A DNA stretch of 32,853 bases from Dethiobacter sp. (lineage in GTDB: Bacteria; Bacillota; Dethiobacteria; Dethiobacterales; Dethiobacteraceae), in contig JAGXRN010000071.1 of the NCBI GenBank assembly GCA_018335875.1, positions 1 to 32,853 of the forward strand. The letters run 5' to 3'. This document shows positions 16,971 to 26,085 of this stretch, one piece after another. Made by a program: the position numbers and the translations under genes. The first letter of the stretch is position 1. Every line of letters starts with the position of its first letter. A model generated the notes under the pieces. It was not told the origin of the DNA, searched no databases, and was given only the letters and a program-made list of their open reading frames with translations.

Positions 16971-18113
16971 ATGATTTCTTTTCAACTTACTGATGAGCAG
17001 AAAGCAATGCAGACAGTAGCAAGGGAATTTACAGAAAAGGAAATTATCCCGATTGCAGCCGAATATGACGAAAGAGAAGAGATTCCCTGGCATGTGGTGA
17101 AAAAAGCCCATGAGATAGGCTTAATGAATATGTCGGTACCGGAAGAGTATGGCGGTCAGGGGATTGATGCTTTGACTGCAGCCATTGTTTCAGAGGAAAT
17201 GGCATACGGGTGCCTTGGTATCAATGGTACTTATGGCGCCAATGAACTGGCTCTTGCCCCAATTCTGATTGCAGCTACGGAAGAGCAAAAAATGCGTTTC
17301 CTTCCTGATTTTTGTGCCACACCGAAACTAGCTGCTTTTGGCCTAACCGAACCGGATGCCGGGTCAGACGTTGCTAACATACAGACGACCGCTGTGCTTG
17401 ACGGTGATCATTATGTCCTAAACGGTAACAAGTGCTTTATCACAAACGGTGGTGTTGCCGGGATTTATACAATTTTTGCCTCTGTTGACAGGAGCAAGGG
17501 ATTCAAAGGTCTCACCGCTTTTGTTGTCCCAGCAGATACTCCCGGCCTTTCCGGAGGCAAAAAGGAGAAAAAGCTTGGCGACCGGGCTTCTCATGTGGGT
17601 GAGGTAATTCTGCAGGATGTACGTGTTCCGGTAGAAAACCGTCTCGGCAAAGAAGGTGACGGTTTTAAGATTGCCATGCAGACTCTTGATACAACCCGTC
17701 CCGGCGTAGGTGCTGCTGCAGTTGGCGTGGCCAGAAGGGCATTTGAGGAAGCCAGGAAGTATTCTATGCAGCGCGTCCAGTTTGGCAAGCCCATTGCTGC
17801 CAACCAGGCCATCCAATTCATGCTTGCTGACATGGCCATGAAAATTGATGCAGCCCGTTTGCTGGTATGGCGTTCTGCACAGTATCTCACCTTAGATAAG
17901 CAGGTTTCAATGGAAGGTGCCATGGCCAAGTGTTTTGCAGGTGACGTAGCCATGTCGGTTACCGTTGATGCTGTCCAGATCATGGGTGGTTCCGGCTACA
18001 TGAGAGATTATCCTGTTGAAAAGCTGATGCGCGATGCAAAGATTCTTCAGATTTATGAGGGCACAAACCAAGTTCAGCGGATGGTAATAGCAAGGCACAT
18101 ACTCAAACCCTAG
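16971..18113 (+). CDS. Acyl-CoA dehydrogenase (butyryl-CoA type)
   Basis: A 380-residue FAD enzyme that introduces a trans-2,3 double bond in an acyl-CoA. The FAD/substrate segment AAFGLTEPDAGSDV, the RVQFGKPIAANQAIQF segment, GGSGYMRDYPVEKLMRDAK and the terminal IYEGTNQVQR with the catalytic Glu at 363 are all canonical for the short/medium-chain group. It is full length. GGAGG precedes the ATG. It lies 57 bp after the Fe-S protein and 28 bp before the thiolase remnant, in one operon. It could also work in the reducing direction if coupled to a suitable electron carrier. Confidence 0.93.
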   Translation: MISFQLTDEQKAMQTVAREFTEKEIIPIAAEYDEREEIPWHVVKKAHEIGLMNMSVPEEYGGQGIDALTAAIVSEEMAYGCLGINGTYGANELALAPILIAATEEQKMRFLPDFCATPKLAAFGLTEPDAGSDVANIQTTAVLDGDHYVLNGNKCFITNGGVAGIYTIFASVDRSKGFKGLTAFVVPADTPGLSGGKKEKKLGDRASHVGEVILQDVRVPVENRLGKEGDGFKIAMQTLDTTRPGVGAAAVGVARRAFEEARKYSMQRVQFGKPIAANQAIQFMLADMAMKIDAARLLVWRSAQYLTLDKQVSMEGAMAKCFAGDVAMSVTVDAVQIMGGSGYMRDYPVEKLMRDAKILQIYEGTNQVQRMVIARHILKP

Positions 18114-18141
18114 TTTTTATAAATTGAAAGGAGTCTTATAG

Positions 18142-19076
18142 ATGAAAGAAGCTGTTATAGTAAGCGGAGTAAGAACACCTATAGCAAAAGAAAATGGCGC
18201 TCTGAGGGACGTTCCTCCTGAAAAATATGCTGCGCTTGTTTTGCGTGAGGCTGTTAAAAGAGCAGGTATTAATGCTGAGGATGTGGACCAGGTAATAATG
18301 GGGCACTGCCTGGGTGCCGTTGGCTGCATGGCGCGTATGGCCTGGCTTGAGGCTGGTTTCCCCTTCTCAGTGCCTGGTCTGACGATTGACCGTCAGTGCG
18401 GTTCCGGTTCTGAGGCTGTGAATCTGGCGGCGGCTCTAATCATGGCGGGCCAGGCAGAAATTATTGTTGCGGGCGGAGTGGAAAGTATGACCAGGATGCC
18501 CTACATGCTGGAAAAAGCTGCAACACCCTATCAGAGAGCAGCCCCCAATTTCATACAGCCCCGTCCCCTGTCTCCTCAGAACATAGGAGATCCGCCAATG
18601 GGTATAACCGCAGAAAATGTGGCAGAGCAGTACAGTATATCCCGTGAAGATCAGGATGCGTTCGGACTTGCAAGCCAGCAAAAAGCGGAGAAAGCTATTA
18701 AAGAAGGCCGCTTTATCGATCAGATTGTACCAGTAGTGATTCCACAAAAAAAAGGCGATCCTGTAGTATTTGACACCGATGAACACCCGCGTTTTGGTTC
18801 AACAATGGAAGCGCTGGCTAAGCTCCCCCCTGCTTTTAAAAAGGGCGGTACAGTAACCGCGGGTACCTCTTCCGGGATAAATGATGGCGCAGGCGCTTTA
18901 GTTGTAATGGAGCGCGTCAAAGCTGAAGCATTGGGATTGAAGCCATCGCCGGGTCACTGGCCATATTAACCATTAAGCTTATTTACGAGCTCAAGCGCCA
19001 GAATGCACGCTACGGGCTGGTTACTGCCTGCTGTGGCGGGGGGCAGGGCGTTGCTACAATAATCGAGAGAGTATAG
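18142..19076 (+). pseudogene. Acetyl-CoA acetyltransferase (thiolase), internal deletion
   Basis: The N-terminal 270 residues are a normal thiolase, with the nucleophilic cysteine in DRQCGSG near residue 89 and [11 protein letters not shown]. The frame then stops at 18969. The true C-terminus continues in another frame as [20 protein letters not shown] and [12 protein letters not shown] to a stop at 19076. About 80 residues, including the NEAFA and GHPxG active-site histidine segments, are missing between, at about 18945-18955. Without them the enzyme cannot form the thiolase active site. In the operon it would have split the 3-ketoacyl-CoA made by the next gene product. Confidence 0.9.
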
Positions 19077-19103
19077 CCACAACCAGCCTTAGGAGGGATA
19101 ATT

Positions 19104-19976
19104 ATGAAAATTGACGGTATTAAGAAAATCTGTGTCGCCGGTGCTGGTAATATGGGGCACCAAATATCTATACAGGCAGCTCTTTGCGGATATAAGGTAA
19201 GCTGTGTTGATATAAATGAAGAGACATTGGCAAAGGCCAAAAAGTTTGCTGAGACCTGGGTTCCCGGACGTGTCACCAAAGGCAAGCTTGCCGGGGATCG
19301 CGCCGAGCAGACATTGGCCAACCTTAGTTTTACCATGGATATTAAAGAAGCGGCTGCTGATGCTGATTTTGTGATTGAAGCTGTCACAGAGAAGCTGGAT
19401 CTGAAAAGGAAGCTTTTTAAAATGCTGGATGAAATCTGTCATCCTCATACTATTCTCGCTACCAACAGTTCCACCTTAGTCAGTTCTCTGATGGCCGATG
19501 CCACGAGCAGGCCTGACAAGGTCTGCAATATGCACTTCTTTAACCCGGCACTGGTTATGAAGTGTGTTGAAGTAGTCAAGGGGCCGCATACCTCAGAGGA
19601 AACGGCACAGCTCACCATGGAACTATCCCGGCGGATAGAAAAAATACCTGTTTTACTGCATAAGGAAATCTATGGATTCCTTGTAAACAGGATTATAGGC
19701 GCTATCGCCAAAGAAGCGTATTTCCTGTATGATATGGGAATTGCATCCTTTGAGGATATCGACAGTGCTGTAGTCAACGCACTGGGTCATCCCATGGGCC
19801 CGTTCCGTTTAAACGACCTCACCGGTATTGACCTTACCTACCACATCGGAATGGAAACTTATAAGGCCACCGGCAACCGTGAAGACATACCGTCACCGAC
19901 TATAGTTGAGAAATACGTTAAAGGCGAATGGGGAGAGAAGACCGGCAAAGGATTCTATGACTATACTAAAAAATAG
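19104..19976 (+). CDS. 3-hydroxyacyl-CoA dehydrogenase (3-hydroxybutyryl-CoA type)
   Basis: A 290-residue NAD(P)-dependent single-function dehydrogenase of the Hbd type. Rossmann motif GAGNMG at 13-18 (Asn where Thr is common), catalytic histidine 144 in NMHFFNP, and the C-terminal GHPMGPFRLNDLTGID with KTGKGFYDY at the end. It interconverts 3-hydroxyacyl-CoA and 3-ketoacyl-CoA. AGGAGG precedes the ATG. It lies between the thiolase remnant and the enoyl-CoA hydratase, in the order expected for a butyrate/crotonate-type pathway. Confidence 0.95.
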   Translation: MKIDGIKKICVAGAGNMGHQISIQAALCGYKVSCVDINEETLAKAKKFAETWVPGRVTKGKLAGDRAEQTLANLSFTMDIKEAAADADFVIEAVTEKLDLKRKLFKMLDEICHPHTILATNSSTLVSSLMADATSRPDKVCNMHFFNPALVMKCVEVVKGPHTSEETAQLTMELSRRIEKIPVLLHKEIYGFLVNRIIGAIAKEAYFLYDMGIASFEDIDSAVVNALGHPMGPFRLNDLTGIDLTYHIGMETYKATGNREDIPSPTIVEKYVKGEWGEKTGKGFYDYTKK

Positions 19977-19995
19977 GAAAGGATGGTCATAAATT

Positions 19996-20781
19996 ATGAA
20001 TAGAAAAGTGGCATGGGAGCAGGAGGGAGACATAGCAGTTGTTATAATTAATAACCCTCCCGCCAATGCCCTGAGCGATGTGGTAGCAAAGCAGATTTAT
20101 GAGTGCTTCAAAGAAATAGAGGCGGTTGAAGACATCAGGGCAGTAGTGCTGGCCGGCGCCGGTGAAAAATTCTTCATGGCCGGCGCTGATATCTCGCAAT
20201 TTCCAGATCTGGTTAAAAGCAGATCTGGTTTTGTGGCCGAAAATACAAATTTAGGACACGCTATTTTTAACTATCTTGATTATTTCCCCAAACCTATCGT
20301 GGTCGCTGTACAGGGAATGGCCCTTGGGGGAGGTTGTGAACTGATGATGTGCGGAGACCTCTGTGTGGCGGCTGAAACCGCCCAGTTTGGCCTGCCGGAG
20401 ATAAAACTGGGGTTATTCCCCGGCGGCGGTGGTACTCAGCGCCTGCCCAGACGGGTGGGAGAAATCAAAGCTAAGGAACTGATGTTTTTTGGAGACTTTA
20501 TCCCGGCAGGAGAGGCATTACGAATCGGGCTAATCAATGCTGTTGTTCCCGTGGGCCAGGCGTTGGTTGAGTCGAAAAAGCTTGCCGCCAGGATTGCCGG
20601 GCAACCCGCTGTTTCTATCAGGCTGATTAAGGAATGCGTAGACCGTGGGCTTGAAGTTTCCCTGGAAGAAGGTTTAAAGATCGAGGCCGACTTGTTTGAA
20701 CGTGTTTTCCGAACGGAAGATGTCCAGGAAGGCGTTGCTGCATTTCTGGAAAAGCGCAAAGCCGATTTTAAGCATAAATAA
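19996..20781 (+). CDS. Enoyl-CoA hydratase (crotonase)
   Basis: A 261-residue crotonase. The oxyanion segment AGADI (62-66) and both catalytic glutamates are visible: Glu115 in GGGCELMMCGD and Glu135 in FGLPEIKLGLFPGGGGTQRL. That supports hydration of a 2-enoyl-CoA such as crotonyl-CoA to the 3-hydroxyacyl-CoA used by the dehydrogenase encoded just before. The start is ATG 19996, 19 bp after the previous stop, behind AGGAAAGGATGG. Full length. Confidence 0.94.
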   Translation: MNRKVAWEQEGDIAVVIINNPPANALSDVVAKQIYECFKEIEAVEDIRAVVLAGAGEKFFMAGADISQFPDLVKSRSGFVAENTNLGHAIFNYLDYFPKPIVVAVQGMALGGGCELMMCGDLCVAAETAQFGLPEIKLGLFPGGGGTQRLPRRVGEIKAKELMFFGDFIPAGEALRIGLINAVVPVGQALVESKKLAARIAGQPAVSIRLIKECVDRGLEVSLEEGLKIEADLFERVFRTEDVQEGVAAFLEKRKADFKHK

Positions 20782-20802
20782 CAATTTGGATACTAAATAA
20801 CA

Positions 20803-20840
20803 GGTGCCCTGTCAACTGGTTTATTTTTTGGCAGGGTACC
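20803..20840 (+). other. Intercistronic hairpin
   Basis: GGTGCCCTGTCA (20803-20814) pairs with TGGCAGGGTACC (20829-20840), 12 bp with two G-U pairs and a 14-nt loop. Its core CCTGTCA/GGCAGG is shared with hairpin A behind both livK genes, so it may be a third, shortened member. No T run follows. Confidence 0.5.
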
Positions 20841-20882
20841 GGTTTATCAAAGTAACGTAGGAATACGCCAAGGAGGTAGGCT

Positions 20883-21269
20883 ATGGTGAAAAGACAAAAA
20901 GTAAGTATCGTAAAATATCAGGATAACCGAGAAAATATTAAGAAGGCACTAGAAATGAGCGGGTGCCTTGATAAGATAGCGAAGCTTAATCCTTCAGACA
21001 AGGTGCTAATTAAACCCAACCTTGTTATCTGGGATAATGTTTACCCTTTTCCCAAGTTTGGCGTTATTACCACAGCTGTCATAGTAGAGGAGATGACTAA
21101 AATACTGGTGGAAGCCGGACTTAAGAACATTAGTATTGCTGAGGGTGTTGTGGACCTCAGCTCCTACACCAGGTACCGAAACTCTATTGCAAATAGATAC
21201 AAGGATAAACCTGAGTTTGATAACAGCCATTTTATAACTACCCCTGTTAAAAGTAATGGGAATTTATAG
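20883..21269 (+). pseudogene. DUF362-family protein, N-terminal fragment
   Basis: A 128-residue frame beginning with AAGGAGG and ATG. VLIKPNLVIWDN followed by GVITTAVIVEEMTKIL and ISIAEG matches the N-terminal part of DUF362 proteins, which normally run to about 300-400 residues and may carry a ferredoxin domain. The frame ends in TPVKSNGNL with no C-terminal half, and the next gene begins 28 bp later. Most likely a truncated remnant; the family function is uncertain. Confidence 0.65.
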
Positions 21270-21297
21270 TAAATAGACCTGAAAGGAGATTGAAGAA

Positions 21298-22842
21298 ATG
21301 ATTAGAACGGTTGAACAATACCTTGAAAGTCTGGATGACGGCAGGCAAATCTGGTGCATGGGAGAGAAGGTTTCTGATGTACGCACTCACCCCACACTAA
21401 GCGGTATCATCAGGACTGCCAGCATGGATTATGTGCTGCCCAATCGTCCTGAGTTCAGGGACTTGTTTGTAACGCAGGACGAAGAGGGAGAAGACATTAA
21501 TTTCCTGCTCACGTCTCCGAAGACCCCGGAAGATCTTTTAAGAAGGAGAGAGTGCTTCATAACAGGCGTCCGGGCCGGTGCCGGAGGTATACTTGTTCAC
21601 TGCATGGGGTCCGATGCACTCGCCGCTCTTACCGTTTCAGCCCAGGTTATGGATAAGGAGCTGGGGACCGATTACTCTGAGCGTGTGGAAAACTATCGTA
21701 AATTATTGCAAAAACAGGATCTTGCCATTACAGGCGCCATAACAGATGTAAAAGGCGACCGGAGCCTTCGCCCTTCAAAACAGAAACAGCACAAGGACTA
21801 TTATCTGCGGGTCGTGGATAAGCAGAAAGACGGAATTGTGGTTAGAGGGGCAAAGGTACACATCAGTGCTTCCCCCTGCGCAAATGAGGCTCTCTGTCTG
21901 CCCTGCCGGACCCATGGCGAAGAAGATAAGGAGTATGCCCTTGCTTTTGCCACTCCTCTTAATGCGCCGGGGATTAAGCTTTTGGCAGTAGAGCCGGTAT
22001 CGCGGACCTATGGCGAGGAAGGCGAATTTGATTACCCCAGGACGAGTACACTTCAGCCCACAGAGTGCCTGATTGTGTTCGATGATGTCTTTGTCCCCTG
22101 GGAGCGGGTATTCATGTGTGAAGAGTGGCAGTTTTCCCGTGTTCTTGCTTACGCCTTCGCCAGTTATCACCGGTTGTTTGGTACCTGTAAAATGATTGGC
22201 AAGCTTGAAACAATAACAGGTGCAGCAGCTCTGGTAGCGGATTACAACGGTGTTGACAAAGCTCCCCATGTCCAGAAAAAACTGGCATGGATGGCTATGA
22301 TCACCGAATCGGTGGCACTGCTTGGCAAGTCGGCCTGCCTTGACCCTACTACTGACTTTGGGCAGGATGTGGTAATGCCAAACCGGATGGCCATTAATGC
22401 CTCCAAGTACACCTTTGCCAGCAACTTTCACCAGATGTGTCAGCACCTGCAGGATATCGCCGGAGGGCTTGCAACAACAGTACCGACGTTCCGAGACTGG
22501 AATAATGCCGAGATACAGCCTTATATAGAAAAATACCTCAGTGCAAAAGACGGTATTCCAACAGAACACAGGGTTCGCTTGATGCGCCTTGTAAAAGATA
22601 TGACGGGTAATTTTTATCAAATAGATACCATTCATGGAGAGGGGTCTATGGCAGCACAGGAAATGTTTTTATATGGCAGCGCAGACTGGTACAAATACAA
22701 GTCGGCGGCCAAGCGGGCGGCCAATATTGCGGGCTGGCAGGAACATCCCATATACGGCAAACTGTTATCAGAAATAGAAGAGGTAAAAATGCCTGCTGTT
22801 GATGAATCTTACAAAAGCATACCGATAACTTTCAAAAAATAA
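21298..22842 (+). CDS. 4-hydroxybutyryl-CoA dehydratase / HpaB-family flavoprotein
   Basis: A 514-residue protein of the family containing 4-hydroxybutyryl-CoA dehydratase/vinylacetyl-CoA isomerase (AbfD) and HpaB-type FAD monooxygenases. AbfD-like stretches include GAITDVKGDRSLRPS, DGIVVRGAKVH, FDDVFVPWERVFMCEEW, GAAALVADYNG, LQDIAGGLATTVP and HGEGS. Compared from memory with the Clostridium aminobutyricum enzyme (ligands Cys99, Cys103, His292, Cys299), this protein keeps Cys102, His291 and Cys297, but has Ile98 at the Cys99 position and one residue fewer between His and the last Cys. AAAGGAG precedes the ATG. Followed by a CoA ligase and preceded by crotonase and Hbd, it most likely acts on a CoA ester. 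Whether it dehydrates, isomerises or oxidises is open. Confidence 0.82.
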   Translation: MIRTVEQYLESLDDGRQIWCMGEKVSDVRTHPTLSGIIRTASMDYVLPNRPEFRDLFVTQDEEGEDINFLLTSPKTPEDLLRRRECFITGVRAGAGGILVHCMGSDALAALTVSAQVMDKELGTDYSERVENYRKLLQKQDLAITGAITDVKGDRSLRPSKQKQHKDYYLRVVDKQKDGIVVRGAKVHISASPCANEALCLPCRTHGEEDKEYALAFATPLNAPGIKLLAVEPVSRTYGEEGEFDYPRTSTLQPTECLIVFDDVFVPWERVFMCEEWQFSRVLAYAFASYHRLFGTCKMIGKLETITGAAALVADYNGVDKAPHVQKKLAWMAMITESVALLGKSACLDPTTDFGQDVVMPNRMAINASKYTFASNFHQMCQHLQDIAGGLATTVPTFRDWNNAEIQPYIEKYLSAKDGIPTEHRVRLMRLVKDMTGNFYQIDTIHGEGSMAAQEMFLYGSADWYKYKSAAKRAANIAGWQEHPIYGKLLSEIEEVKMPAVDESYKSIPITFKK

Positions 22843-22893
22843 TCACTGGTTATCACTCCTTAAAATATTACGAAAATATTGGAGGGAGAAACA

Positions 22894-24495
22894 TTGAGAT
22901 TGTCAGACGATATGACATTATCAAACCTTTTTAAGAAACATCTAAAGTTATTCCCACAAAAAACAGTCCAGGTATTTGAAGATGGCCACAGACAAACATA
23001 TGAGGAACTGGATAAAAGGTCAAACAGACTGGCCAATGGCCTTCTAAAGCTTGGACTTAAAAAAGGCGATCACGTTGCTATGATGGCCATGAATTGCTTG
23101 GAATATATGGAGTACCAGTTAGCAACAGCAAAGGTAGGGATAGTATCAGTTTTAATTAACCATTTCATGCCCAAGGAAAGAATTGCCTACATGCTTGATC
23201 ACTCTGACAGTAAGGCTGTAATATTTGAAAATCAGTACCTTGACACAATTGATTACAGCTGTGAAAAGGCAAAACAGTTGCAACATTTTATAATGATAGA
23301 AAGAGATAGTACAAAGCAAGTCAAAGGCTTTCTCAAATACGAAGATATAATTAGCCAGGCACCTGATACGCAACCGGGTGTAGATGTAAAAATCACAGAT
23401 CCAAACACCATACTTTATACAACAGGCACTACCGGGTACCCTAAAGCAGTTTTGAAGAGTATGGCTGCTGATATGTATCACCCGATATGCGGTAATATTT
23501 ATTATCCTGTATCTGATGCCACACCTAAAATGGGCTTCCCGCTTTTTTCCCATCTTGTATCTTTGGTAATGCCTCCTCAATTTCATTTGGGAGGCCAGTC
23601 TTTTACGTTTATGCCCTTTATATTTCCTGCAACTATTATAGTAATGAGAACATTTGAACCTGAAAAATTTCTGAGTCTCATAGACCGGGAAAAAGTAAAT
23701 TCAACATGGGTTCTGCCTGCAATGCTTTATAAAATTCAGAGGCTTCCAAGTGAGATATTAAGGAAATATGATGTAAGTTCTGTGATTTCTATAGTTTGTG
23801 GTTCAACTACTCTTAAAGAACAGGAACGAAAGGATTTAGAGTCCTTTTTCCATAATGCCAGGCTTGGTTCCAATTATGCATCAACTGAGTTTGCCATGGT
23901 AAGTTATATATCCGGTGAAGAACTATCCGTAACCAGACCTGATAACTTGGGCTTTCCTGTATTTAGCGCTGAAATGAAAATAGCCGATAATGAGGGAAAT
24001 GAATTGGCGCCCAATGAAGTCGGCCAAATTTGGGCAAGATCACCTGGCTTGCCTATTAGCTGTGAATATTACAAAAATAATGATGCAACCCAAAAAGGTT
24101 TTAAAGATGGTTGGGCGATAGTGGGTGATATGGGCTGGAGAGATGAAAAAGGCTACTTTTATTACCACGGGCGTTCTGATGACATAATTATGAGCGGTGG
24201 AGAAAAAATATCGCCCCTGCCTATTGAAGAAGTAATCCAACAGCATCCAAAAGTGAATGCTGCTGTTGTAATTGGCACCACAGATGAAAAATGGCAGGAA
24301 GCTGTTACAGCTATTGTGGTCCCCATTAAATCAGAGAATCTGACTGAAGAAGAAATCATTAATTTTTGCAGGAGCAAATTGGCAGCGTATGAACTGCCGA
24401 AGAAAGTATACTTTGTTAATGAACTGCCTTTAGGTTCAACTGGTAAGGTAGATAGAAGAAGTTTGAAGGAAAACATAGGTAAGAATCTTCAATAA
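22894..24495 (+). CDS. AMP-forming acyl-CoA synthetase
   Basis: A 533-residue CoA ligase. TTGTTGYPK is near residues 175-183, the adenylate segment is NYASTEF, the hinge region includes GWAIVGDMGWRDEKGYFYYHG, and GGEKISPLPIEEV and the terminal LGSTGKVDRRSLKE with the catalytic lysine are present. The start is a TTG at 22894: GGAGGG ends 7 nt before it, while an in-frame TTG at 22879 lies upstream of that site. It sits 51 bp behind the AbfD-like gene and probably makes the CoA ester that this enzyme uses (inference). Substrate unknown. Confidence 0.9.
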   Translation: MRLSDDMTLSNLFKKHLKLFPQKTVQVFEDGHRQTYEELDKRSNRLANGLLKLGLKKGDHVAMMAMNCLEYMEYQLATAKVGIVSVLINHFMPKERIAYMLDHSDSKAVIFENQYLDTIDYSCEKAKQLQHFIMIERDSTKQVKGFLKYEDIISQAPDTQPGVDVKITDPNTILYTTGTTGYPKAVLKSMAADMYHPICGNIYYPVSDATPKMGFPLFSHLVSLVMPPQFHLGGQSFTFMPFIFPATIIVMRTFEPEKFLSLIDREKVNSTWVLPAMLYKIQRLPSEILRKYDVSSVISIVCGSTTLKEQERKDLESFFHNARLGSNYASTEFAMVSYISGEELSVTRPDNLGFPVFSAEMKIADNEGNELAPNEVGQIWARSPGLPISCEYYKNNDATQKGFKDGWAIVGDMGWRDEKGYFYYHGRSDDIIMSGGEKISPLPIEEVIQQHPKVNAAVVIGTTDEKWQEAVTAIVVPIKSENLTEEEIINFCRSKLAAYELPKKVYFVNELPLGSTGKVDRRSLKENIGKNLQ

Positions 24496-24515
24496 TAAAG
24501 AAAGGATGGCAGGCA

Positions 24516-24950
24516 ATGGAATGTAAGGACTCTAACAGCAAAGAACAGACTATTCGCACTATTTGCAATAGTCATTGCGGCGGTACATGTGAAGTGAAAG
24601 TACATGTTAAGAATAATAAAATTGTACGAATTGAAACTGCCGGTTCAGAAGAAACAAAGCATCGGATGTGTTTAAGAGGACGTTCTTACCGGATGCAAAA
24701 ATGCAACTTATGCGTTGACAGATTGAATGAAGGGGAAAAACCGGTATGTGTGGATGGCTGTCCAATGAGTGCATTGGATGCGGGTCGTATTACCGATTTT
24801 AAATCAAATTATTGTAATGCCAGGGATGCAGAGGGATTTGAATACAATGACGACGTTACCCCTTCAGTTATCTTCAAACCAAAGCACGACAAGAACAATC
24901 TTACTGTTAATAAGGTATTCATTGTACCTTTTTATAGAAACATGAAATAA
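24516..24950 (+). pseudogene. DmsA-DmsB deletion fusion
   Basis: A 144-residue frame made of two unrelated ends. Residues about 11-57 are the 4Fe-4S N-terminal domain of a molybdopterin oxidoreductase catalytic subunit (CNSHCGGTC, then MCLRGRSYR). From residue 59, MQKCNLCVDRLNEGEKPVC and CPMSALDAG are the C-terminal half of a DmsB-like four-cluster ferredoxin subunit. In intact operons these are neighbouring genes, so a deletion of most of dmsA and the first part of dmsB, with frame kept, explains the fusion. The joint is near 24690. The product has eight cysteines in two 4Fe-4S-like groups but no molybdenum-cofactor domain; a functional small Fe-S protein is possible but unproven. Confidence 0.8.
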
Positions 24951-24995
24951 TGTAGGCAGCTGACTTAGAAATCAGCACAGGGATATTGAAAGGAG

Positions 24996-26085
24996 ATGGA
25001 GAACCCTTTGGTTGGAAACGATTGGCATCTGAACGTAGCCAGAGTCATGCGTTTGCGTTGGATAATTTGGTCCTTATTAAGTATCGCATTTTTTATATCT
25101 ATTTTTCACAGGGTAGCGTTAACTGTGGTTTCAGAGCAAATCACCGGTGAATTTCAGATTTCCGGTGCTGTATTCGGGACACTGGTATCTGTTTATTTCT
25201 ACATGTATACCATTATGCAGATTCCTTCGGGAATATTGGCTGATTCGCTTGGACCAAAGCTGACGGCCGGCCTGGGGATAGCTTTAGCCGGAATTGGTTC
25301 ATTTGTTTTTGGCCTCGCCCCCACCCTGGGGTTAGTCTTTTTTGGGCGATTTCTCATTGGGCTTGGCGTTTCAGTAGTTTTTATTGCTATCCTGAAGATT
25401 CAGGCGGAGTGGTTTAGGACTACTGAATTTGCCACTGTTTCAGGGTTAACTGCTGTGATAGGTGGTAGTGGGTCACTGGTAGCTATGGTTAATGCATACC
25501 TACGGATTTGATAGTACTAAAGCGTCTTCTTATATTTTTTTGGCAACACTGGGGATGGTGATTGGCTGCCCTTTGATAGGTTATCTTTCAGATAAAGTAA
25601 TCAGAAAAAGAAGGTTGCCTTATTTAATAGCCAGTTTATGTTTCCTGGGGCTTTGGCTCATGGTGCCACTATGGAATCAAAGCAAACCACCCGAAATTTT
25701 GCTATACCCCCTGATGTTCCTGTTAGGTATCTTTTATTCAGGCTTTATCCTTACCTTTGCATCTGTTAAGGAGGTGAATCCACAGTCACTGGCGGGCATA
25801 GCCACAGGGACGGCAAATACAGGGGGATTCCTCAGTGCAGCTATTTTACAACCACTCCTTGGTTATCTTCTTGACCTTAAATGGACGGGAGTTATTGTAA
25901 ACGGAGCCAGAGTATATCCTGCGGGTGCTTACCAACTGGTGTTTTTGGTTTCCGGCTTGTTTGTTGCTGTAGGAATTCTGGGAATATTTCTAAGCAAAGA
26001 GACAAATTGTTTAAATATTTACCATGACCTTGTTCCATCACCAATAAAAGTCCAGCAATGGCACCTGTTGGGTCAGGCTGGTTAA
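24996..26085 (+). pseudogene. MFS transporter, internal deletion and frameshift
   Basis: The first frame (to 25511) gives transmembrane segments 1-5 of a major facilitator, with IPSGILADSLGPK as the loop 2-3 motif. The second frame (from about 25492 to 26085) resumes as MHTYGFDSTKASSYIF and continues through the C-terminal half with GYLSDKVIRKRR. Compared with normal 12-segment members about 100 residues around segments 5-6 are missing at about 25490, with a frame change. The start is uncertain: ATG 24996 overlaps its own ribosome site, and TTG 25008 is better spaced. The tail KETNCLNIYHDL is near the expected end; what follows belongs to another relic. Confidence 0.85.

Noticed and set aside
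21775..22635. Long minus-strand open frame opposite the AbfD-like gene (286 codons)
   Set aside because: It is a shadow of a clearly coding plus-strand gene, with no recognisable motif and no ribosome site.
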